In this document: one piece after another, positions 56,308-64,000 of the stretch
How the letters are laid out: each line of letters starts with the position of its first letter
Numbering within the stretch: position 1 is the stretch's first letter
Source: Thalassotalea sp. PP2-459
Lineage (GTDB): Bacteria; Pseudomonadota; Gammaproteobacteria; Enterobacterales; Alteromonadaceae
Assembly (NCBI RefSeq): GCF_001913705.1
Contig: NZ_MKQD01000043.1
Coordinates: 62,001-126,000, forward strand
DNA: 64,000 nt
Reading direction: 5' to 3'
The notes under the pieces: model-generated
Seen by the model: the letters and a program-made list of their open reading frames with translations, nothing else
Told to the model about the DNA's origin: nothing
The model's database searches: none
Position numbers and translations under genes: made by a program

Positions 56308-59022
56308 ATGAAAAACGGCAAGCATTTTAAGCTCAGCTATTTAACGTCTTTACTTATGTTAAACCTTGGGGTATCAGGTATTACATGGGCAGATGCGAAT
56401 CAAGCGGAAGAAGAACAAGCAGAAAAAGACACTGAAGTGATCACTGTGACAGGTATTCGCGGTAGTTTGATTAATTCAGTAGGTATTAAACAAGACTCTG
56501 GCAATGTAGTAGATGCGATATCCGCAGAAGATATTGGTAAGTTTCCAGATCAAAACGTTGCTGAATCATTACAGCGTATAACGGGTGTTTCAATTGATCG
56601 TAGTGGTGGTGAAGGGCAGCTTATTACTGTGCGTGGTATGGGGCCAGAATTCAACTCTGTATTATTAAATGGTCGTACCCTTGCAACAACAAGTGGTGGT
56701 AGAGCATTTAGTTTTGACATCTTAGCGTCTGAACTTATTAATGGAGCTGAAGTTCATAAAACGCAATCAGCAGCCTTACAAGAAGGTGCGATTGGTGCAA
56801 CAGTAGATATCAGCACTGTTAAGCCGTTGGATTTCCCAGGATTTAAAGCCGTTGGCAGTGTCAAAGGCTTGTATGATGACATGACAGGTAAGATGAGCCC
56901 GCAATTCTCCGGCCTTATCAGCAGTACCTTTGATGATGATAAGTTTGGTGTACTGGCTTCCTTTTCACATTACAAACGTGAAAGTCGTTACGATGAAGCG
57001 AATACAGCCTATTATTACAAAACTGAAGACGATTTAGATGGTCAAAATTATGGCGAAATTTATTTCCCGCAAAACTATGATCAAATCGCACAAACAGAAA
57101 CGCGTGAGCGTAACAGTGGCACATTAGTACTCCAATATAAGCCAACAAAAGATGTAACAGTAACCGCAGATGCACTGTATTCAGATTACAATGTGCAATA
57201 CCGCCAAGATGTATTTCCAATGTGGTTTGAAACAGGCAACGTTAGAAACCCTGTTATTGATGAAAACAATACTTTAGTAAAAGCTGATTTTGTTGACAGT
57301 TTCATCGAAACCTTAGTTCGTCAATCAGATGCTGACAACAAGTTAAAAGCCTTTGGTTTAAACCTTGATTGGCAAGTAACTGATAACTGGGGTTTAACAG
57401 CAGATATTAATACTTCTAAAGCAGAGCATGATCCGGGTAAAGGTTGGTCAGATGTTGTTGCAGGTCGTCCTGGTGAATATAACTATGATCGTACCTCAGG
57501 TGATTTAGTACCTACCATGACGTTTGAAAATTTCAAAGATGGTGATGTACTAACCGCAGGTTGGGCGTCTTTACAAGGTACTCGTGTTGAAGATGAAGTA
57601 CTTGAAGCGAAAATAGATAACGACGTATATGTTGAAATGGGCCCATTAGTAAAAATTGGTTTTGGCTTGCATTATTCAGATCGTACTTTAGGTTCTACAT
57701 ACGCTGAAACAGAAAACCCACTGCCGTGGACGTATGCCGATAACAGCTCGCGTATTCCATTACCAGCAGATATGTTATGGACCTATAACGCCGATGGCTT
57801 TTTATCAGGAGGTTCAGGTAACCCAACTGAGTTCTGGCCAACGTTAAATTCAGATGATTTATTTGCCTTCTTAGGTACGGATGAAGCGATTTCACAACTA
57901 GATGATCCTGAGTTAGTACGTGCAATTTTCTCTCGTGCTGGTTTTGGCATTGTTGATGACCCTACAGCGTATGAAGTCAATGAAGAGTTAAAATCTCTTT
58001 ATACTGATTTCTATTTTGAAGGCGAAGTAAATGAAATGCCTTGGTCAGTAATTGCAGGCGTACGTTATGTAAAAACAGACAGTACATCGAAAGGTAATCA
58101 AGTAGCACTTTTAGATTTAATTGAATCTAATGAAAAACCAGGCGAAGTTCGCGCAATAACCTCAGATGATTATGTGGCTGTTGAAGTTGGTCACAGCTAT
58201 AGCAATGTTTTACCTAGCTTGAACAGTAAGCTTGAAATTACCGATGAGCTTATAGCTCGATTTGCATGGTCTAAAAGTTTAACGCGTCCTGAATTGGCTG
58301 AAATGTCACCACTAGCAAGTTACGGCGATGGTCCTATTGATCAATTATTTGGCTCTGGCTCTAACCCAAAATTAAATCCATTTGAATCTACTAACCTAGA
58401 TCTAACACTCGAATGGTACTACCAAGAAGGCAGCTATGCAGCAATTGCCGCCTTTACTAAAGATGTTGATGGTTACTTAGGCTCAGGCGAAACGGAAGAA
58501 ACGGTAACAGTACCAAGTGGTACATATACCTATAAGATGTCGCGTCCTATCAATGAAGATAACACCAAAATTGATGGTTATGAAGTTGCGGTTCAGCACA
58601 TGTTTACCAGTTTGCCTGCACCATTTGACGGGTTAGGCGTTATTGCAAACATGACGTTTGTTGACAGTGAATCTACTGCCGATGAAGGTGCAGAAAAGCT
58701 GCCATTAATTGGTTTAAGTGACTCGCAGAACTTGATTCTATTCTATGAAAAACACGAGATTCAATTCCGTATTGCTTATAACAATCGCGATCGTTTTATG
58801 CAGTCTAAACCTCAAACATGGCGAGATGGCCACTATGTTGATGACTATAAACAAGTTGATATCAGTGGTAGTTACGACCTGAATGAAAACCTAACGGTAT
58901 TTTTTGAAGGGATTAATATCACCAACGAGCTTTATATCAAAAATGCAGAATACGCTAACCAAACGTTAACGGTTACTGAAACTGGGCCTAGGTATTCGGT
59001 GGGTATTCGAGGCAAATTCTAA
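56308..59022 (+). CDS. TonB-dependent receptor (TIGR01782-like, oligosaccharide/glycoconjugate type)
   Basis: Outer-membrane receptor of about 904 residues. It has a signal peptide ending near ITWA (residues 1-30), an acidic spacer, the TonB box VITVTGIRGSL, a plug with DAISAEDIGKFPDQNVAESL, and a barrel ending in RYSVGIRGKF. This subclass is abundant in marine gammaproteobacteria, usually beside glycoside hydrolase genes. The frame is open to 56287, but GAGGAAC before ATG 56308 fixes the start. It lies between the fused kinase/lyase gene and the saccharopine dehydrogenases, so it may import a glycosylated amino acid or peptide. Confidence 0.92.
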   Translation: MKNGKHFKLSYLTSLLMLNLGVSGITWADANQAEEEQAEKDTEVITVTGIRGSLINSVGIKQDSGNVVDAISAEDIGKFPDQNVAESLQRITGVSIDRSGGEGQLITVRGMGPEFNSVLLNGRTLATTSGGRAFSFDILASELINGAEVHKTQSAALQEGAIGATVDISTVKPLDFPGFKAVGSVKGLYDDMTGKMSPQFSGLISSTFDDDKFGVLASFSHYKRESRYDEANTAYYYKTEDDLDGQNYGEIYFPQNYDQIAQTETRERNSGTLVLQYKPTKDVTVTADALYSDYNVQYRQDVFPMWFETGNVRNPVIDENNTLVKADFVDSFIETLVRQSDADNKLKAFGLNLDWQVTDNWGLTADINTSKAEHDPGKGWSDVVAGRPGEYNYDRTSGDLVPTMTFENFKDGDVLTAGWASLQGTRVEDEVLEAKIDNDVYVEMGPLVKIGFGLHYSDRTLGSTYAETENPLPWTYADNSSRIPLPADMLWTYNADGFLSGGSGNPTEFWPTLNSDDLFAFLGTDEAISQLDDPELVRAIFSRAGFGIVDDPTAYEVNEELKSLYTDFYFEGEVNEMPWSVIAGVRYVKTDSTSKGNQVALLDLIESNEKPGEVRAITSDDYVAVEVGHSYSNVLPSLNSKLEITDELIARFAWSKSLTRPELAEMSPLASYGDGPIDQLFGSGSNPKLNPFESTNLDLTLEWYYQEGSYAAIAAFTKDVDGYLGSGETEETVTVPSGTYTYKMSRPINEDNTKIDGYEVAVQHMFTSLPAPFDGLGVIANMTFVDSESTADEGAEKLPLIGLSDSQNLILFYEKHEIQFRIAYNNRDRFMQSKPQTWRDGHYVDDYKQVDISGSYDLNENLTVFFEGINITNELYIKNAEYANQTLTVTETGPRYSVGIRGKF

Positions 59023-59043
59023 TTATTGAATTGAGTTAATATT

Positions 59044-59073
59044 AAGTCAGTCAGTATTTTTACTGACTGACTT
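59044..59073 (+). terminator. strong intrinsic terminator after the TonB receptor
   Basis: AAGTCAGTCAGTA and TACTGACTGACTT form a perfect 13-bp stem with a TTTT loop, followed by TCATTTTTTG. The saccharopine dehydrogenases therefore probably have their own promoter or depend on read-through. Confidence 0.85.
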
Positions 59074-59118
59074 TCATTTTTTGTTTTTGAATTGATTAAA
59101 CGAGAAGTACATATTTTT

Positions 59119-60186
59119 ATGAGTCAAACGCATATTTGGTTACGTGCCGAAACAAAACCTCAGGAACAACGTACCGCGCTAACCCCTAAAGGTGCAAAAG
59201 CATTGATTGAAGCCGGCTTTAAAGTGTCGGTTGAACAGGGGCCACAAAACATTTTTAACATTGAACAATACCGAGCCATGGGGTGTGAAATTGTCGCACA
59301 AGGAAGCTGGCCACAAGCACCCAAAAGTGCTTTTATTCTAGGGTTAAAAGAATTACCTGAAGATAGTTTTCCATTGGTTCATAAACATATTTATTTCGCC
59401 CATGCTTATAAAGATCAAGCAGGTGCAAATGACATATTATCACGCTTTAAACAAGGTGAAGGTGCACTATACGATTTAGAATTTTTAGTCGATGAAAATC
59501 AACGTCGAATTGCAGCGTTTGGATACTGGGCTGGTTTCGCTGGTGCAGCACTTGGCGTATGGGCTTGGGCAAATAAACAACTGGGCAAAACTGCGCTACC
59601 GCCTGTGAGCTCCTTTCCCGATCAAGAAAAGTTATTAAATGAAGTGTCAGCGTTGCTTGCACAATGTGCAAATAAACCAAACGTCATGGTTATTGGTGCA
59701 AAAGGGCGAAGTGGTTCAGGCGCACTCGGCTTAGCCAAAGCTTTGCAATTAAAAACTATTGAATGGGATATGGAAGAAACCGCGGTAGGCGGGCCATTTG
59801 AGCAAGTGAATGATGCGGATGTATTAGTTAATTGTGTATTGGTTAACCAGGACTTGCCGCCTTTTGTGACGCTTTCTTCCCTTGATTCGGCAGAACGTAA
59901 CCTAAGTGTTATTTGTGATGTTAGTTGTGATCCGTACGGTGATTATAACCCGATTCGAATTTATGACCATTGTACCACCTTCAATAATCCGACGATCGAA
60001 GTACTATCACCGCCAAATAGTTTACATTTAATTGCGATTGATCATTTACCTTCATTATTGCCAAAAGAAAGCAGTGAAGACTATGGCCAGCAGCTAGTGC
60101 CTTATTTAGCATCTTTACATGATTTGAGTCTGCCTGTTTGGCAAAAAGCACTCGATATCTATCATCAAAAAACGACAAACCTATAA
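59119..60186 (+). CDS. saccharopine dehydrogenase, lysine-forming type (LYS1-like)
   Basis: Dehydrogenase of about 355 residues, close to fungal LYS1. The N-terminal alanine-dehydrogenase-like domain has WLRAETKPQEQRTALTPKGA, LGLKELPED and HIYFAHAYKDQ. The second half has the nucleotide motif VMVIGAKGRSGSGALGLAK. The middle has FGYWAGFAGAALGVWAWAN. It interconverts lysine plus 2-oxoglutarate with saccharopine; paired with the next gene, it should degrade lysine. The frame is open to a TTG at 59092, but ATG 59119 is preferred, leaving a short leader. Confidence 0.9.
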   Translation: MSQTHIWLRAETKPQEQRTALTPKGAKALIEAGFKVSVEQGPQNIFNIEQYRAMGCEIVAQGSWPQAPKSAFILGLKELPEDSFPLVHKHIYFAHAYKDQAGANDILSRFKQGEGALYDLEFLVDENQRRIAAFGYWAGFAGAALGVWAWANKQLGKTALPPVSSFPDQEKLLNEVSALLAQCANKPNVMVIGAKGRSGSGALGLAKALQLKTIEWDMEETAVGGPFEQVNDADVLVNCVLVNQDLPPFVTLSSLDSAERNLSVICDVSCDPYGDYNPIRIYDHCTTFNNPTIEVLSPPNSLHLIAIDHLPSLLPKESSEDYGQQLVPYLASLHDLSLPVWQKALDIYHQKTTNL

Positions 60187-60197
60187 GAGAACTTCCT

Positions 60198-61346
60198 ATG
60201 AAATCAACCATTCATTGGCTTGGCGTTGGGCTATCTGCCACGCCAGGGATCAAATACCTATCAAATTCATCACATAACCTAGTGGTATGGAATCGTCGTA
60301 CTGATAAAGCGCAAACCATGCTAGATGAGGCAAATATTCAATGTGAATTAAAGCAGTTAGATTGGTCTGTTTTAGCTGAAAATGTTAAATCAGGAGATAT
60401 TTTAGTCTCGATGTTACCGGCTAATATGCATGTTGAAGTGGCACAGCTTTGTTTAGATAAATCAGCGCACTTTGTTTCAAGCAGCTATATTGCGCCTGAA
60501 ATGAGAGCGCTTGATCAACAAGCAAAAGCGAAAGGCTTAACCTTTATCAATGAAATTGGTTTAGATCCAGGCATTGATCACTTATTCGCACATTTATTAG
60601 TGGCACGCTTCAAAGAAAGTGAAGCGTGTAATGCAGAATCAAAATTGTATTTTCGCTCATATTGTGGCGGCTTTCCAAAAACGCCGAATGACTTTAAGTA
60701 TAAATTCAGCTGGTCACCGTTAGGGGTACTTAAAGCATTAACCTCGCCTGCTAAGTGGTTAGAAAATGGCGTAGAAAACAACTCGAAAGGTCCGTGGGAA
60801 GCGTTAAAAGATATTCATATCAGCGCTGTTAATGAAACATTTCAAGCGTATCCAAACCGCGATTCTATTCCTTTTGTTAAGCAATATGAATTTGAACCTG
60901 AGTGGCAAGTTGAAGAGTTTGTTCGTGGCACGTTACGATTAAATGGTTGGTCACAAGCGTGGCAATATTTATTTGATCAAGTAGGCGACCTACAGGGCGA
61001 AGCTGGTTTAGCAAAAATGGAAGCCATTAGTAAAGACTTAGAAGACAAGTATAGCTATGAAGAAGGTGAACCTGACCGTGTTGTTATGTCTGTTGAGTTA
61101 GAAGCAAAACAAGCAGATAACACCGTTTGGCACCAACGTTACTATATGGACGCTGCAGGTAATAATGAAGGACAAGCAATGGCACGTTTAGTGTCAATTA
61201 CCGTGGCATTGGGTATTGAAGCGGTGATCAATGGCGATATTCCTGCAGGTGTTCATGCTGCACCTAGTCAGCCTGATATTGCACAACAATGGTTAGATAA
61301 ACTCTCTAAACTTGGCCAATCGGTACACATTGAACAACTTGTTTAA
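60198..61346 (+). CDS. saccharopine dehydrogenase, glutamate-forming type (LYS9-like)
   Basis: Dehydrogenase of about 382 residues that converts saccharopine to 2-aminoadipate semialdehyde and glutamate. The Rossmann N-terminus is HWLGVGLSATPGIKYLS; the signature NEIGLDPGIDHLFAHL, the segment YFRSYCGGFPKTPNDFKYKF and SWSPLGVLKALTSPA are all LYS9/AASS hallmarks. The frame is open to 60138, but that part overlaps the previous gene; ATG 60198, after AGAGAA, is chosen. It is 11 bases after the LYS1-like gene and ends before a terminator. Confidence 0.93.
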   Translation: MKSTIHWLGVGLSATPGIKYLSNSSHNLVVWNRRTDKAQTMLDEANIQCELKQLDWSVLAENVKSGDILVSMLPANMHVEVAQLCLDKSAHFVSSSYIAPEMRALDQQAKAKGLTFINEIGLDPGIDHLFAHLLVARFKESEACNAESKLYFRSYCGGFPKTPNDFKYKFSWSPLGVLKALTSPAKWLENGVENNSKGPWEALKDIHISAVNETFQAYPNRDSIPFVKQYEFEPEWQVEEFVRGTLRLNGWSQAWQYLFDQVGDLQGEAGLAKMEAISKDLEDKYSYEEGEPDRVVMSVELEAKQADNTVWHQRYYMDAAGNNEGQAMARLVSITVALGIEAVINGDIPAGVHAAPSQPDIAQQWLDKLSKLGQSVHIEQLV

Positions 61347-61389
61347 ATGATATTTCCCCCTAGCTATGTTTTTATTTGTAGCACTGGCA

Positions 61390-61418
61390 CCCCTTAGTCT
61401 TTACTAAGGGGTTTTTTT
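61390..61418 (+). terminator. intrinsic terminator after the saccharopine dehydrogenases
   Basis: CCCCTTAG and CTAAGGGG form a perfect 8-bp stem with a 6-base loop, followed by seven T. On the minus strand its arms may also serve the convergent gene at 61429. Confidence 0.9.
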
Positions 61419-61428
61419 ATACCTTCAA

Positions 61429-62106
61429 TTATGCAACTTGTTTCTTCTCACCAAGTAACAAACTACCGTCTTCTAAAAAACTTAAAATGATTTGCTTAGC
61501 GGGTCGATTATCGTCAAATAAATAACTGTATTTTTCGATGATTCTGTCTCTATCTGCTTGCGACCTTGCTGTTGCCATTTCATCTCGAAAGGGTTGGCCT
61601 TCCATAATACCGGCATAATGGCTTGCTAAGGCAGCGGTAGTTCTAAGCGCGTTTTCCACGATAGGGTTTTCTGTTAATGCTTGTTTTAATTGAGCTGTAT
61701 ATGGGTAATCTGCGGGTATCACAATTTGACCTTCATTATCAAACGAGATTGTTTCAGGTGGTGATGTGATATTGTATTGCGTTAATAGGTCTTTAAACTT
61801 TTCTTGGGAATATTTTGCCAACGTATCAACATTATGCGCCGTTGGTAATAAGAGTTCTACATCTTTTAACGAGACTGGGGTAGCTTGCGGGCCAGTGGCT
61901 AGATATTCATCGAGATTAATATCATTATTGCCTTGGTTGGTGTTCATGTTAAAAACAGATTCAGCGCGTACCTCGGCTTTGGCACTTTCCGATTTATTCG
62001 GCTGATATCCTGCGAGAATTTGCGCAAAAGCATTACCGTTTTTTGCGTTATTTATTTGGTTTGAGCTTTGTATTTGGGTGTGAAAAGCGTTGTTGGTAAT
62101 TTCCAT
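61429..62106 (-). CDS. protein of unknown function (225 residues)
   Basis: Unrecognised soluble protein. The first 60 residues are Asn/Gln/Ala-rich and likely disordered (NNAFHTQIQSSNQINNAKNG). From about residue 75 on, the sequence is more ordered (VSLKDVELLLPTAHNVDTLA, FDNEGQIVIPADYPYTAQLK, ALRTTAALASHYAGIMEG). Neither signal nor membrane segments are visible. AGGAAAA directly before the ATG supports the start. It is convergent with the saccharopine genes. The composition resembles small accessory or flagellar/export-type proteins, but no family can be named. Confidence 0.7.
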   Translation of the reverse strand: MEITNNAFHTQIQSSNQINNAKNGNAFAQILAGYQPNKSESAKAEVRAESVFNMNTNQGNNDINLDEYLATGPQATPVSLKDVELLLPTAHNVDTLAKYSQEKFKDLLTQYNITSPPETISFDNEGQIVIPADYPYTAQLKQALTENPIVENALRTTAALASHYAGIMEGQPFRDEMATARSQADRDRIIEKYSYLFDDNRPAKQIILSFLEDGSLLLGEKKQVA

Positions 62107-62439
62107 TTTTCCTGTTACCTTATCGTTTTTAAACTAAGTCACTAACAAAAACCTAGCAATAATCACTCCATTTTCAGATAGGTTAACGATATTTTGCACA
62201 AATACTTTGCACGGGTGATTAACGTTATAGATAGGTTTTGATGAAAGCATATTAACTGAAAATGTTGAAGCGATAGACTGACGAACCATTGCCTATTTAG
62301 TGTGTTTACGGCAAGTTGTTGCCGATAATGAATAAGGCATACAGCAGTAAACACATCAAATGGCTTAACTTTGTAAAGCAATAGCGCTAGAGTATTGCTT
62401 ACTGGTAAACGTGAAAAATTAATTTCGTAAAGGACGCTT
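62107..62439. other. intergenic region with a hairpin, no gene seen
   Basis: A 333-base gap between two divergent genes, presumably holding both promoters. The only structure seen is AAGCAATA/TATTGCTT (62376-62400), an 8-bp hairpin 40 bases before the ATG at 62440. An open frame on the minus strand crossing it overlaps the next gene and shows no protein features. Confidence 0.4.
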
Positions 62440-63483
62440 ATGAAAATATGGACATTGCTTTTTTGCCTAATGACGACATTTGCCAGTGCAAATGACTGGC
62501 AAAACATAAAAAGAATAAATCCTAAATACCCGATTAAAGTGATTAAACAAAACCTTGAAGGCTGTGTTACCGTACAGTTTTTTATCAATGAACAAGGGCA
62601 GACGCAATTTGTTGAACCGATAGCCAGTAGTCATCAAGTGTTCGAAGGTGAAGCTGTTAAAGCAGTTGCGCAATGGCAATATCAAACTGAACAACCTTCG
62701 CCGCAAGCACAACGACAGAAAGTTATGCTGGAATTTAGGCTTAGCGACACTGAGCAAACAATATACGCTACTGATGATTGTCGTGCTGAATTAACCAATG
62801 AAAGCCATAACATCAACACATTTCGACAAGAACGTTTAGCAACACCAACCTTTGGCAATAGCTATAAGGAGTGGATACAGAATTCCTTCCCTTACCATGG
62901 CGTATTAAATCTTGAAGAGTCTAAGTTTTTAGCAAACGCCTTAGTGAATATATTCAAACAATTTCCAGGAAGTGTCGATGAGAAAAAGCAAGCCTTCATA
63001 AATTTGGTTAATGGTTTGAATTATTTTGATATTTTACAGCAGTATGAGTTGGTAAGTAATCCAATAAAGGTGATTAAAAAGGTTGTTGAACCAATTGTAG
63101 ATGCTAAAACATTACCTATTACGCCTATTTATCATGTCGCTAAATATTGGCATATCGGTGATATGACGATTAGTTTGGATGAGTCAATGTACCCGCTTAT
63201 TGAGGAACGAAAGCTAGCGGTAGAGTTTACCATTTCTAAACGCGGTAAAGTAACGTTGGTAGATTTTTGTCGACCAATAGAAGCTTCTTTAAAGCAAGCA
63301 TTGACACAACAAATTAGTGAATGGCAATTAACTCCATTAACAGTGGCAAAGGCTAATATAAGAACCATTATGCTGCTGCCATCACCACAAAATTCAGCGT
63401 CTTATATTGACTGCGATGCAACGTGGCACGACGTTGAAATGAACAAAATAGCTGAAATGGAAAGAAACGCAGTATACCGATAG
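62440..63483 (+). CDS. secreted protein with TonB C-terminal-like domain
   Basis: Protein of 347 residues with a signal peptide (KIWTLLFCLMTTFASA) and, right after it, a TonB-C domain at about residues 25-105 (NPKYPIKVIKQNLEGCVTVQ, then INEQGQTQ and AVKAVAQWQY). It lacks the membrane anchor and proline-rich rod of an energy transducer, so it cannot work as a normal TonB. A second, degenerate domain of the same type may lie near residues 235-325 (MYPLIEERKLAVEFTISKRG, then EWQLTPLTVAKANI). The role is unknown, perhaps scaffolding in the periplasm. AAAGGA precedes the ATG. Confidence 0.82.
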   Translation: MKIWTLLFCLMTTFASANDWQNIKRINPKYPIKVIKQNLEGCVTVQFFINEQGQTQFVEPIASSHQVFEGEAVKAVAQWQYQTEQPSPQAQRQKVMLEFRLSDTEQTIYATDDCRAELTNESHNINTFRQERLATPTFGNSYKEWIQNSFPYHGVLNLEESKFLANALVNIFKQFPGSVDEKKQAFINLVNGLNYFDILQQYELVSNPIKVIKKVVEPIVDAKTLPITPIYHVAKYWHIGDMTISLDESMYPLIEERKLAVEFTISKRGKVTLVDFCRPIEASLKQALTQQISEWQLTPLTVAKANIRTIMLLPSPQNSASYIDCDATWHDVEMNKIAEMERNAVYR

Positions 63484-63530
63484 CAAGCTATTTTAGTGGT
63501 CAACTAAACGCTTGCCGCTCTTTGTAACTA

Positions 63531-63593
63531 AGGCCTGTTGAACTTTCGAGGTTAAATGTTGTTCGAACTAAACGCGAATGATCAACAGGCCCT
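63531..63593. repeat. small inverted-repeat element between convergent genes
   Basis: GGCCTGTTGA (63532-63541) and TCAACAGGCC (63582-63591) are perfect arms; pairing continues imperfectly inward to about 22 bases around a central GTTCGAAC. There is no T run, so it is more like a miniature transposon or repeat-type hairpin than a terminator, though it could block convergent transcription. Confidence 0.45.
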
Positions 63594-63606
63594 AGTGATT
63601 ACACTA

Positions 63607-64000
63607 TCAGTCAAAGGGAATTACTTGTACTATTTGCTCTTCTGATTGAAGGGTCATTTTAATATCGTATAACGACATTTCCGTTTGTTCTTTTGTTGAT
63701 TGATCGGTATTAATCACTAATTCATTTTTACTATCATGCCATGCAATATCAACAATGACGTCTGAGGCCACAGGTACAAGATAAGCTCGTTTACGTTTTA
63801 AAGAATACATTTTTGCAGGGTATCGTGAATTATTGTTGGATAAATACTGCATCCATTGACCATTTGGCGACCATTGGGCATTAAAATTCAATGGTTTTTT
63901 ACTTTGAAAGCTGTGTTCAATGAGCGTTGCTGACTTATCTACAATATTAAAAAGCCATAAATTTCTGTTATTTTCGGTAAAGGTTAGATATTGATCGCTG
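63607..64000 (-). CDS. C-terminal end of a WD40/TolB-like beta-propeller protein (partial)
   Basis: The frame is open from the window edge to a stop at 63607; the start lies beyond 64000. The visible 130 residues show beta-propeller repeats, with the pattern FNAQWSPNGQWMQYLSNN typical of TolB/WD40-like blades, and blades beginning NRNLWLFNIVDKS and ELVINTDQSTKEQTEMSLYD. In this group of bacteria such C-termini often belong to CadC-like membrane regulators or peptidases, but the identifying N-terminus is missing. An internal TTG at 63891 is not a real start. Confidence 0.7.
   Translation of the reverse strand, partial: SDQYLTFTENNRNLWLFNIVDKSATLIEHSFQSKKPLNFNAQWSPNGQWMQYLSNNNSRYPAKMYSLKRKRAYLVPVASDVIVDIAWHDSKNELVINTDQSTKEQTEMSLYDIKMTLQSEEQIVQVIPFD

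Noticed and set aside
62163-62588. Open frame of 141 codons on the minus strand
   Set aside because: It overlaps the start of the real TonB-C-domain gene, has no ribosome site and shows unordered composition; it is a shadow frame.

Overview
The window looks like chromosomal DNA of a marine gammaproteobacterium of the Alteromonadales, most like Colwelliaceae (Colwellia/Thalassotalea type). The grounds are AT-rich DNA, many TonB-dependent receptors, the zapE/zapG/degQ and glrK-qseG-glrR synteny blocks of gammaproteobacteria, and marine-type sugar and amino-acid catabolic islands. This taxonomic guess is inference; there is no rRNA or tRNA in the window. Most of it is tightly packed operons, with few signs of transfer apart from two MITE-like repeats.

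Layout. 1-2501: a DegQ protease (cut by the window edge), ZapG and ZapE. 2539-7149: the glrK-qseG-glrR two-component operon, divergent from an EF-hand gene that has a sigma-54 promoter and two GlrR-type sites, then a small unknown gene behind an intrinsic terminator. 7201-17943: an AraC regulator divergent from a nine-gene cluster that fits oxidative (3-keto) glycoside breakdown: Gfo/Idh/MocA oxidoreductase, two TIM-barrel isomerases, an MFS transporter, two GMC oxidoreductases each with a gluconate-dehydrogenase-type small subunit, and a DUF1080 protein. 18033-28255: vitamin B12 uptake and salvage (btuD, btuC, cobT, cobS, cobU, cobC, cobQ, cobO, btuF, then btuB) under two cobalamin riboswitches; the first also has a MetJ-like box. 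28472-31216: three tightly spaced genes of unknown role. 31508-32887: PIN-PhoH protein.

33054-44203: a copper/silver operon with a His/Met-rich leader gene, DUF411 protein, CusC, CusB, CusA, a PepSY flavin/2Fe-2S reductase, CopC and CopD. CusB carries two CusF-like domains. CusA carries a C-terminal PepSY module that resembles the N-terminal half of the next protein. This suggests a pump physically tied to a metal-reducing module. 44244-44624 is a MITE-like element.

44739-61346: amino-acid and glycoside catabolism. A TonB-dependent receptor is divergent from hutC-hutG, with shared GTATATAC palindromes. Then come a DgoR-like GntR regulator, a secreted beta-galactosidase, a fused kinase/phospholyase resembling the human hydroxylysine kinase plus phosphohydroxylysine phospholyase pair, a second TonB-dependent receptor, and two saccharopine dehydrogenases. 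Hydroxylysine and lysine would both converge on 2-aminoadipate semialdehyde, and the beta-galactosidase could release galactose from galactosyl-hydroxylysine of collagen. I consider this the most interesting possible undescribed system. 61429-64000: an unknown protein, a secreted TonB-C-domain protein, a repeat hairpin, and the end of a beta-propeller protein cut by the window edge.
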